37,595 nt of DNA from assembly GCF_022095675.1 (NCBI RefSeq), contig NZ_JAHYSG010000116.1:1-37595 (forward strand), written 5' to 3'. Below are positions 31,476 to 37,595 of the stretch, piece by piece. The DNA comes from Dactylosporangium sp. AC04546 (GTDB lineage: Bacteria; Actinomycetota; Actinomycetes; Mycobacteriales; Micromonosporaceae). The position numbers and the translations under genes are program-made. The stretch's first letter is position 1. The number at the start of each line of letters is the position of its first letter. Under the pieces are notes generated by a model. It did not search any database. It was not told the origin of the DNA and worked only from the letters and a program-made list of their open reading frames with translations.

Positions 31476-31491
31476 TCGAACACATGTTCGA
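31476..31491. promoter_or_regulatory. Likely MarR operator
   Basis: Perfect palindrome TCGAACACATGTTCGA with a 2-bp spacer, between divergent oxidase-like and MarR genes and directly behind the putative -10 (TACATT, minus strand) of the former. Confidence 0.8.
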
Positions 31492-31534
31492 TCGAAGCCG
31501 AATTCCGGGAAGTGCGACCCGAAAGAGCGAGCAC

Positions 31535-31978
31535 GTGACATCAGCCGACGCGTTGATCGACCTCCTTCGCCGCTTCAACGTCGAAGCCGACCGATTCATC
31601 GACGTGTTCACCCGCGCCCACGGGCTGCACCGCACCGACATGAACGCCATCGCGCACATCTGGCGGTCGACGGAGCCCCTGACGCCCGGCGAGCTCGCCA
31701 AGCGGCTCTCGTTGAGCCCCGCCGCGACGACGGCGCTGATCGGGCGGCTCGAGCGGGCCGGACACGTCGGCCGGGTCGGCGACACCGAGGACCGCCGCCG
31801 GGTACACCTCGAAATGCTGCCGTCGGCCCGGGCCCTCGCGTTGGCGTTCTTCACCCCACTGGGTGAGCAGCTGCGCGGCGCGTTTGCGGAGTTCAGCGAT
31901 GCGGAGCTCGCGGTCACCGAACGTGTGCTGGCCAGGGTGCTCACCGCGACGACAAACGCCGCGGACAAGGTCACGTAA
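31535..31978 (+). CDS. MarR-family transcriptional regulator
   Basis: 147 aa from GTG 31535. The winged HTH is clear: PLTPGELAKRLSLSPAATTALIGRLERAGHVGRVGDTEDRRRVHLEML, with the DxRRR wing typical of MarR proteins. Flanking helices form the dimer domain. It is expected to bind the palindrome at 31476-31491 and repress itself and the divergent oxidase-like gene, perhaps in response to a small aromatic or oxidant. The 12-bp repeat AGGTCACGTAAG at 31968 and 31981 spans its stop codon and the dcd leader. Confidence 0.9.
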   Translation: MTSADALIDLLRRFNVEADRFIDVFTRAHGLHRTDMNAIAHIWRSTEPLTPGELAKRLSLSPAATTALIGRLERAGHVGRVGDTEDRRRVHLEMLPSARALALAFFTPLGEQLRGAFAEFSDAELAVTERVLARVLTATTNAADKVT

Positions 31979-32000
31979 GCAGGTCACGTAAGGTCGTACA

Positions 32001-32579
32001 GTGCTGCTCTCCGACCGCGACCTCGCCAAAGAGCTCGAAGACGGCCAGCTGACGCTGGAGCCGTTCGACCCGGCCCTCGTCCAGCCGTCGAGCATCGACG
32101 TGCGGCTCGACCGATGGTTCCGCGTGTTCAACAACCATCTCTACACGCACATCGATCCAGCGGTACAACAGGATGATCTCACTTCAATGGTCGAGGTCGA
32201 GAGCGGTCAGCCCTTCGTGCTGCACCCCGGCGAGTTCGTGCTGGCCTCGACGCTGGAGGTGATCACGCTCGGCGACGAGCTCGCCGGCCGGCTGGAGGGA
32301 AAGTCCAGCCTGGGGCGCCTCGGCCTGCTGACCCACTCCACGGCCGGCTTCATCGACCCGGGCTTCTCCGGCCACGTGACGCTGGAGCTCTCGAACGTCG
32401 CGAACCTGCCGATCATGCTGTGGCCCGGCATGAAGATCGGCCAGCTGTGCATCTTCCGGCTTTCGTCGCCGTCCGAGCACCCGTACGGCTCCGCGGTCTA
32501 CGGCTCGCGGTACCAGGGCCAGCGGGGCCCGACCCCGAGCCGCTCGTGGCAGAACTGGCGCACCTGGCCGACACAGTAA
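32001..32579 (+). CDS. dcd: dCTP deaminase (probably dUMP-forming)
   Basis: 192 aa, usual length. [17 protein letters not shown] opens the protein, [36 protein letters not shown] and [16 protein letters not shown] follow, the core motifs of Dcd/dUTPase trimers. It converts dCTP to dUTP or, as in mycobacterial homologues, directly to dUMP and so feeds thymidylate synthesis. Start GTG 32001; no strong Shine-Dalgarno is seen. A bidirectional terminator follows at 32581-32604. Confidence 0.95.
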   Translation: MLLSDRDLAKELEDGQLTLEPFDPALVQPSSIDVRLDRWFRVFNNHLYTHIDPAVQQDDLTSMVEVESGQPFVLHPGEFVLASTLEVITLGDELAGRLEGKSSLGRLGLLTHSTAGFIDPGFSGHVTLELSNVANLPIMLWPGMKIGQLCIFRLSSPSEHPYGSAVYGSRYQGQRGPTPSRSWQNWRTWPTQ

Positions 32580-32580
32580 A

Positions 32581-32604
32581 AGGGCGGGTCCGAAGACCCG
32601 CCCT
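32581..32604. terminator. Bidirectional terminator between dcd and nlpC/P60 gene
   Basis: 10-bp perfect stem AGGGCGGGTC / GACCCGCCCT with loop CGAA (TTCG on the minus strand). A short A-run at 32578-32581 gives a T-run on the minus strand, so it serves the minus-strand endopeptidase gene as well as dcd. Confidence 0.88.
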
Positions 32605-32618
32605 CCAATGCGACGAAG

Positions 32619-33605
32619 CTAAGCGACGCGGCCGAATCCGTTGATGGGCCCGTCGTCGATCTTCTTCATCCGCACCCGGTCGCCGGATGTCGGCGCATGG
32701 ACCATCCAGCCGTTGCCGACGTAGAGGCCGACGTGGTGCCGGTCGCTGTAGAAGAAGACCAGGTCGCCCGGCTTCAGATCGGCACGGGAGACCCGCTTGG
32801 TGTCCGAGTACTGCCAGGCGGTGTAGTGCCGCAGCGAGTAGCCGACCTGCTTCCACGCGTAGAGCGTGAGGCCGGAGCAGTCGAAGCTGTTCGGGCCCTC
32901 GGCCGCCCAGATGTACGGGTCGCCGATCTGCTGACAGGCGATCTGCGCCGCCTTCGCGCCGGGGCTGCCGTCGTACGACTGCGGGCAGGCCACCGGACGC
33001 AGGGTGCCGAGGCCGCCGGAGCTGCCATACGCCTTGACGCGCAGGTCGTTCAGCGTCTTGATCTCGGCGTTGATCTGCTGTTCCTTGGTGGCCATCGAGG
33101 CCTCTTGCTCGACCTGCTTGGCGATCAGCTCGTCGAGCGGCTTCTTCTGCTCGTCGAGCGCCTTCTTGGCGACGAGCACGTCCTGGACCTTGGCCGCCTC
33201 GTCCTTCGCCATCATGTTGAGCATCATCAACTGCTCGGCGAAGGTGTCGGGCGATCCCGTGGTCATCAGGGCGTTGAAGCTGGAGAAGCGGCCGGTCTTG
33301 TACTGCATGACCGAGAAGCTCGAAACCCGGGTCAGCGTCTCGTCGACCCGGGCCTGCAGCGGTGCGATCTGGTCCTGCAGCACCTTCTGCTTGGCCTTGT
33401 TGGCGTTCAGCTCACTCTTGAGCTGGTTGTGCTGCTCGATGACGGGCTCGATCTCGTTCCACTTCTGGTCGATCTGCGCTTCGAGCTCGGCCGGCGTCGG
33501 TTCCGCGTGAGCGAGACCGGTGACACCGATAGCGAGCGACAGACCACCAAGAGCGACGGCGAGGACTCGGACCAAGCGTTTCGTCAACCTCAGATGGCTG
33601 TCCAC
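32619..33605 (-). CDS. Secreted NlpC/P60 peptidoglycan endopeptidase
   Basis: 328 aa. Signal peptide (LVRVLAVALGGLSLAIGVTGLAHA, cleavage near residue 34), a long coiled-coil of about 150 residues rich in Lys/Glu/Gln, then an NlpC/P60 domain: NSFDCSGLTLYAW (catalytic Cys), DRHHVGLYVGNGWMVHAP (catalytic His and third polar residue). Such RipA-like enzymes cleave stem peptides for cell separation, and the coiled coil keeps them autoinhibited. GTG 33605 has GAAGGAG upstream. A c-di-AMP riboswitch precedes it, so expression is expected to fall when c-di-AMP is high. Confidence 0.94.
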   Translation of the reverse strand: MDSHLRLTKRLVRVLAVALGGLSLAIGVTGLAHAEPTPAELEAQIDQKWNEIEPVIEQHNQLKSELNANKAKQKVLQDQIAPLQARVDETLTRVSSFSVMQYKTGRFSSFNALMTTGSPDTFAEQLMMLNMMAKDEAAKVQDVLVAKKALDEQKKPLDELIAKQVEQEASMATKEQQINAEIKTLNDLRVKAYGSSGGLGTLRPVACPQSYDGSPGAKAAQIACQQIGDPYIWAAEGPNSFDCSGLTLYAWKQVGYSLRHYTAWQYSDTKRVSRADLKPGDLVFFYSDRHHVGLYVGNGWMVHAPTSGDRVRMKKIDDGPINGFGRVA

Positions 33606-33628
33606 CGAGGAGCTGCTCCTTCTTCCAT

Positions 33629-33745
33629 GGCCGCCTACCGGGTTAGCTGACGGGTTCGGGCGGGAAGGTCGCCCTACCGCGATCTCGCGGATTCACCCCG
33701 ATTGGACACGTGGGTCCCCGGCTCGAATATCGACTCGGCGGTGCC
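33629..33745 (-). promoter_or_regulatory. c-di-AMP riboswitch (ydaO-yuaA class)
   Basis: On the minus strand the hallmark blocks appear in order: CGGGGTGAATCC (33689-33700), GGTAGGGCGACC (33667-33678), CCGAACCCGTCAGCTAACC (33641-33659). The closing stem CCGCC/GGCGG is formed by 33737-33741 and 33631-33635. It ends about 25 bases before the start of the NlpC/P60 gene, in the usual place. These riboswitches bind c-di-AMP and turn off cell-wall and osmotic genes. Confidence 0.94.
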
Positions 33746-33846
33746 GTCTGGCGCGACCGTGGTGGGCGCGGACATCCATCCGACGAGAATTCACGTTATG
33801 GCGGCGAGACCAAAGGTTCAAGCAGGTGTCCGATTTGTTCGGAAAG

Positions 33847-34674
33847 TCACGCGCCCCGAGTGACGAACACGTCATCAATTACGCCCACGAACTGATCGTT
33901 GTTCGCACTGGTTCCCTTACCGCCAATACAGAGGGGATCCGAGTTCGCTATCGACAGTGACGGCGGAATGGTGGTCCGCCCCACCACCGCACCGTCCACA
34001 GCCACCGTGAGCAGGGAGTCACCGCGTGAACACGCAACCCGGTGCCACCGGCCGTCGGCCACGGTCCGCGATGCCAGCGCCACGTGGATAGCCGGTCCCG
34101 CATTGCCGACAATCACACAGCTGGGCCGTCCGGCGGTACCGTCGACCTGCAACTTGAACTGACTGTCACCGACCGAGAACCCTTTTTGAACAACATTGGC
34201 GCCCTTGGAAGTTTCTGAAGGGTTGACGAGGATGCTGGCGCCGTACGAGAACGGGAGCCGGCCGGGATTCAGAAAGTCCGCCGGCCCGCTCTGCAAGATG
34301 GCGCGTGCACAACTCTCCGCACCGTAATGCTCACACCGCGGCGGAAAGCGCACCGCGAGTCCGCCGTCGTGCGGTACCGCGGTGAGCGCGCCACCCTGCG
34401 CCTGCCGCACCCGCAGCGGCAGCCGCCCGCCCGCGTCGGCGATCGTCCCGTCCAGGCCCCCGTCGAAGGCATACCGCAGGCCGCCAACGCCGCTCGACCG
34501 CGCGGCCGACGGGAGAGGCGCCGCCCCGACCCCGGCCGACCCGACCGGATGCGGCGAGCCGCTGACCTCGGCCGTGACGACGTCAGGCGGCTCCTCGTCA
34601 GGCCGCCGCGCGATCCAGACAGCGACGAGGATCAGCACCGCGAGCCCGCCGCACAGAGCCAGTCGCAGTCGCAT
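33847..34674 (-). CDS. LamG/concanavalin-like domain membrane protein
   Basis: 275 aa. N-terminal membrane/signal segment (LALCGGLAVLILVAVWIA), an Ala/Pro/Ser linker of about 40 residues, then a LamG-like jelly roll: LRYAFDGGLDGTIADAGG, FSYGASILVNPSE, DGRWHRVACSRGDSLLTVAVDGAVVG and the end QFVGVIDDVFVTRGA. Four cysteines (RCEHY, SCARA, SCVIV, ACSRG) plus PLCIGG could pair after export. It probably binds a surface sugar or protein; no catalytic residue is seen. It ends 102 bp before the riboswitch start on the same strand. Confidence 0.85.
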   Translation of the reverse strand: MRLRLALCGGLAVLILVAVWIARRPDEEPPDVVTAEVSGSPHPVGSAGVGAAPLPSAARSSGVGGLRYAFDGGLDGTIADAGGRLPLRVRQAQGGALTAVPHDGGLAVRFPPRCEHYGAESCARAILQSGPADFLNPGRLPFSYGASILVNPSETSKGANVVQKGFSVGDSQFKLQVDGTAGRPSCVIVGNAGPAIHVALASRTVADGRWHRVACSRGDSLLTVAVDGAVVGRTTIPPSLSIANSDPLCIGGKGTSANNDQFVGVIDDVFVTRGA

Positions 34675-34716
34675 AACGGGCCATTGTGCCGAGCGTCACG
34701 AACGCACGAGGGGCGA

Positions 34717-35763
34717 TCAGCGCGCGGTTCCAACCGTCGAGTGATACTCGTCCTTGACCGGCTCGCCGACGACGGCCATGAGCACGTCGTCGAGCGTGAC
34801 CACGCCGATCGGCACCCGCCCGTCGCTGACCAGCACGATGTGCTGGCGCTCGCGGCGCATGGCCAGCAGCAGCTCGGCCAGCGTGCGGGTCGGCGGGACG
34901 ATCCCGAGCGGCCGGATCAGGCCGGCCGGGATGGGCGCCCGCCGCTGCGGCCCGACGAACCCGATCACGTCCTTGACGTGGACGAACCCGAGCACGCGCC
35001 GGGACGCGCGGTCGACGACCGGGAAGCGCGAACGGTTCGTGCGGGTGGCGAGCACCTCCAGCGACGCCGGCGACACGTCCTCGGCGACCGTCGTGACCTG
35101 GGCCCACGGCCGCAGCGCGTCGCGGGCCGTGCGCCGGCTCAGCGCCAGCGCGCCGGCGATCCGGGCGTGCTCCTCGGGGGCCAGCAGCCCCTCGGTCGTC
35201 GCTTGCGCGGCCAGCCCGGCCAACTCCTCGGCCGTGAAGACGGTCTTCACCGAGCCGGTCGTCTCGATCCGCCACAGCGACAGGATCGTGCGCGACGCCC
35301 ACTTCATCGCCACCAGCAAGGGCTTGGTGGCCATGCAGAACGCGTACATCGGCGGCCCGAGCCACAGCACCGCCCGCTCCGGCGAGGCGAGCGTCAGGTT
35401 CTTCGGCACCATCTCGCCGACGACCGTGTGCGCGAACACCACCACGCCGAGCGCCAGGATGAACGCCACCGGGTGGATCAGCTGCTGGGGCACGTGCAGC
35501 GAGTGGAACGGCCCCTCCAGCCCGTGGGCCAGCGCCGGCTCGGCGAGCGCGCCCAGCCCGAGGGAGCAGATCGTCACGCCGAGCTGCGCGCCGGCGATCA
35601 TCAAGGGGATCTCGTTCATGGCGCGCAGCCCGATCCGGGCGCGGCGCGAGGTGGCGGCCATCGGCTCGACGACAGTCCGGCGCGACGCGATCAGCGCGAA
35701 CTCGCCCGCGACGAAGAACCCGTTGCCGAGCAGCAGCAGGACCGTGATCAGCAGCTCAGTCAT
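34717..35763 (-). CDS. CNNM/hemolysin-type membrane protein, short form
   Basis: 348 aa: an N-terminal DUF21 domain with three to four helices (LLLGNGFFVAGEFALIASRR, IPLMIAGAQLGVTICSLGLGA, FAHTVVGEMVPKNL) followed by two CBS motifs (VTTVAEDVSPASLEVLATRTNRSRFPVVD, PIGVVTLDDVL). The CorC_HlyC domain of its partner is absent. CNNM/MpfA-type proteins export Mg2+. The start overlaps the end of the upstream gene by 8 bp, so they are likely a heterodimeric pair. Confidence 0.92.
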   Translation of the reverse strand: MTELLITVLLLLGNGFFVAGEFALIASRRTVVEPMAATSRRARIGLRAMNEIPLMIAGAQLGVTICSLGLGALAEPALAHGLEGPFHSLHVPQQLIHPVAFILALGVVVFAHTVVGEMVPKNLTLASPERAVLWLGPPMYAFCMATKPLLVAMKWASRTILSLWRIETTGSVKTVFTAEELAGLAAQATTEGLLAPEEHARIAGALALSRRTARDALRPWAQVTTVAEDVSPASLEVLATRTNRSRFPVVDRASRRVLGFVHVKDVIGFVGPQRRAPIPAGLIRPLGIVPPTRTLAELLLAMRRERQHIVLVSDGRVPIGVVTLDDVLMAVVGEPVKDEYHSTVGTAR

Positions 35764-37084
35764 CGACCGCCTCCGGGCGCACGACCCGCACCTGCTCGAT
35801 GCGGCGCCGGTCCACCTCGACGACGGTGAACTCCCAGCCGTCCTCGTTCCATGTCTCGCCGACCGTGGGGATGTGGCCGAGCCGGGCCATGAGGAACCCG
35901 GCCAGCGTCTCGTACGGCCCCTCCGGCACCCGGAAGCCGGTCAGCTCCGCCAGCTCGTCCTCCCGCAGTACACCATCGACCAGGAGGGTCCGCTCGTCAC
36001 CGGGCGCGGTCAGGTCGGGCATCCCGTGGGCCGTGGCCGGCTCGTCCTCCATGTCGTGCTCGTCGGCGATCTCACCGACCAGCTCCTCGACCAGGTCCTC
36101 GACGGTGACCACCCCGTCGGTCCCGCCGTACTCGTCGACGACGATGGCGAAGGAGGACCCCGCCTTCCGCAGCGCCTCGAGCACCCCGTCGAGGTCAAGG
36201 CTCTCCGGCACGAACACGGGCTCCCGGGCCACCGCCCCGACCTTGGTGGTGGGCCGCCGCACGGGCGGCACACCGAGCGCGTCGGTGACGGTGACGACCC
36301 CGGTCACCTGGTCCAGCGTCTGCACGTAGATGGGATACCGGCTGTACCCGGTCTGCACCGAGGTGGCGAGCAGGTCGGCAACGGTCACGTCCGCGCGCAG
36401 CGACACCACGTCGACCCGCGGCGTCATGGCCTCGGCCGCCCGCTTGTCGCCGAACCGGATCGTCCGCTGCAGCAGCACAGCGGTCTCCTTGGGCAGCGCA
36501 CCCGCCTGCGCCGAGATGGCCGCGAGCAGCCCCAGCTCCTCGGGCGACCGCGCGCTGGCCAGCTCCTCCTGCGGCTCGACGCCGAACCGGCGCACGACCC
36601 AGTTGGCGGTCCCGTTGAGCGCCCCGATCAGCCACTTGAACAGCCGCGAGAACATCCGCTGGGGCCCGGCGGTGGCCCGCGCAACAGGCATGGGCTTGGC
36701 AAGCGCCGCGTTCTTCGGCACGAGCTCACCGAACAGCATCGAGATCAGCGTCGCGACGAGCAGCGCAAGGATGTGCCCGGCGGTCTGCGTCATCCCGCCG
36801 AAGATCGGCCGGATGACAGGCTCGAAGATGTGCGCCAGCGCGGGCTCGGCCAGGTACCCCGCCAGCAGCGCGGTGATGGTGATCCCAAGCTGCGCCCCGG
36901 ACAGCTGAAACGACAGCTCCCGCAGCGCCTGCCGCACCGTACGAGCCTTCCGATCCCCAGCAGCCGCCTGCTGGTCGATCTCGGCCCGGTCAACGGTCAC
37001 GAGCGCGAACTCAGCGGCAACAAACCCGGCGTTCGCCGCTGTGAGCAGCGCGAAGGCCAGCAGGGGCAACAGTGTGGTGAACAT
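35756..37084 (-). CDS. CNNM/CorC-type membrane protein, full-length form
   Basis: 442 aa from ATG 37084 (GAAGGG upstream). DUF21 domain (ANAGFVAAEFALVTVDRAEI, ELSFQLSGAQLGITITALLAG, MLFGELVPKNAALA), a CBS pair (MTPRVDVVSLRADVTVADLLATSVQTGYSRYPIY; FAIVVDEYGGTDGVVTVEDLVEELVG) and a C-terminal CorC_HlyC domain (TLLVDGVLREDELAELTG, GFLMARLGHIPTVGE). It is a likely Mg2+ (or Co2+) exporter or sensor of the YtfL/MpfA group, paired with the short form behind it. Confidence 0.94.
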   Translation of the reverse strand: MFTTLLPLLAFALLTAANAGFVAAEFALVTVDRAEIDQQAAAGDRKARTVRQALRELSFQLSGAQLGITITALLAGYLAEPALAHIFEPVIRPIFGGMTQTAGHILALLVATLISMLFGELVPKNAALAKPMPVARATAGPQRMFSRLFKWLIGALNGTANWVVRRFGVEPQEELASARSPEELGLLAAISAQAGALPKETAVLLQRTIRFGDKRAAEAMTPRVDVVSLRADVTVADLLATSVQTGYSRYPIYVQTLDQVTGVVTVTDALGVPPVRRPTTKVGAVAREPVFVPESLDLDGVLEALRKAGSSFAIVVDEYGGTDGVVTVEDLVEELVGEIADEHDMEDEPATAHGMPDLTAPGDERTLLVDGVLREDELAELTGFRVPEGPYETLAGFLMARLGHIPTVGETWNEDGWEFTVVEVDRRRIEQVRVVRPEAVDD

Positions 37085-37109
37085 GGTCCCTTCAGGTGGT
37101 CTGCCGAAT

Positions 37110-37125
37110 TGTTCCACGTGAACCC
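37110..37125. other. parS-like sequence
   Basis: TGTTCCACGTGAACCC matches the known ParB site TGTTCCACGTGAAACA at 14 of 16 positions, including 13 in a row, and lies 26 bp upstream of the CNNM-type gene start. Confidence 0.5.
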
Positions 37126-37383
37126 TCGGCCCGCTGAAGGCGCCCCGACCTGCGGTTCGGCCAATGCGATCGTACCGTTGCCGCCACGACCGACCGATGC
37201 TCGCCGATGGCCGCTGATCTTTCTGACTCATGTCCGTGCAACCTGTTGCCCGTTGCTCCCGTCAGACACCGCTCGTAGCGCCGGTGCATCCGCCCCGGCG
37301 CCACGGACGCTGCCACCTTCGTCCCGCCACGAACCCGCGACCTCCGGCCGCGCCGAACGCCCGCGGTGGTCGGGCTTGCACAT

Positions 37384-37441
37384 ACGTTGGTCGATCTACC
37401 CTCGCCTTGACCTCCGGAACGGCGTGTGGATCGACCAACGT
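37384..37441. repeat. 13-bp inverted repeat with 32-bp spacer
   Basis: ACGTTGGTCGATC (37384-37396) and GATCGACCAACGT (37429-37441) are perfect reverse complements. The spacing exceeds that of a normal operator; paired regulator sites, a long hairpin or a relic of a miniature element are possible. Confidence 0.6.
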
Positions 37442-37595
37442 CTCACCGCACCCCAGGCCGGCGCCCCGCTCGGACCATGATCAATGGAGAGGTCGGGGCG
37501 GGTGCCGTCGAGTCGAAGGGTGGGCAGCGGCGCGGGCTCGGCTGCCCGCCGATGCTCGGCAAGTTCGACGCGGTCGGTTGAGGCCGGCCGCCTCG

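Larger units (their letters stand above)
37085..37595. other. Right end of window: no confident gene
   Basis: About 510 bp upstream of the CNNM operon. It holds a parS-like sequence (37110-37125), a 13-bp inverted repeat (37384-37441) and only short frames (for example 37092-37316 minus and 37478-37582 plus) without recognisable products. The operon promoter should be here, but I cannot place it. Confidence 0.5.

Noticed and set aside
34327..37480. Long plus-strand frames (500 and 908 aa) across the CNNM pair
   Set aside because: Antisense to two genes with clear DUF21, CBS and CorC domains; His/Arg/Asp-rich translation without domains.

Overview
High-G+C actinobacterial chromosome, most likely a member of the Micromonosporaceae or a close relative. 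The evidence is frequent GTG starts, an LppU-type lipoprotein-like protein, DUF6458, a FadE5-like dehydrogenase, a dUMP-forming type dCTP deaminase, a c-di-AMP riboswitch in front of an NlpC/P60 hydrolase, and an actinomycete integrative and conjugative element (AICE). The genus is inference.

Left chromosomal part (1-16068): a 5'-truncated LppU-like membrane protein; an NHLRC2-type thioredoxin/NHL-repeat protein; the 5-oxoprolinase operon pxpB-pxpC-pxpA (minus); a PAQR/hemolysin III membrane protein; DUF6458; a SixA-like phosphatase; a FadE5-like acyl-CoA dehydrogenase; a tiny basic ORF; a SpoIIE/PP2C phosphatase; an RlpA-like protein; prolyl-tRNA synthetase; a beta-lactamase-like serine hydrolase; a cupin; two coupled unknown genes; and a probably decayed gene beside the left element boundary. 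The pxpB/PAQR intergenic region and the dehydrogenase promoter share a near-identical palindromic operator.

Integrated element (about 16069-30916, 14.8 kb): an AICE inserted in the 3' half of tRNA-Gly(CCC). It is bounded by a perfect 46-bp direct repeat, and the intact tRNA is kept at the right end. From the left it carries an A/T-richer cargo block (a membrane-anchored unknown protein, then a convergent three-gene operon headed by a TIGR04255-family protein), a small GntR regulator with two unknown genes, a GntR repressor coupled to a HAD phosphatase, and a rightward backbone. The backbone is a DUF6284-like protein, a DUF2637 membrane protein, an FtsK/TraB-type DNA translocase, a CTAG-rich inverted-repeat zone, two small proteins, a DnaB-N/DUF3987 replication-type ATPase, an excisionase and a tyrosine integrase. 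Behind the integrase lies a cluster of DnaA-box-like sequences, then a small membrane protein. Both ends carry the same 19-bp double repeat, a candidate integrase arm site. Three copies of a 14-bp palindrome lie between the repressor and the transfer genes.

Right chromosomal part (30917-37595): tRNA-Gly; a pyridoxamine-phosphate-oxidase-fold protein divergent from a MarR regulator with a perfect palindrome between them; dcd; an NlpC/P60 endopeptidase under a c-di-AMP riboswitch; a LamG-domain protein; two overlapping CNNM/CorC-type membrane proteins; and an apparently non-coding right end with a parS-like sequence and a 13-bp inverted repeat.

The best places to look for undescribed biology are the cargo operon at 17534-19505, the replication and transfer cis-sequences of the AICE (30242-30394, 28610-28674, 26004-26090) and its operator and arm-site architecture. 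All functions are read from sequence alone; no database search was run.
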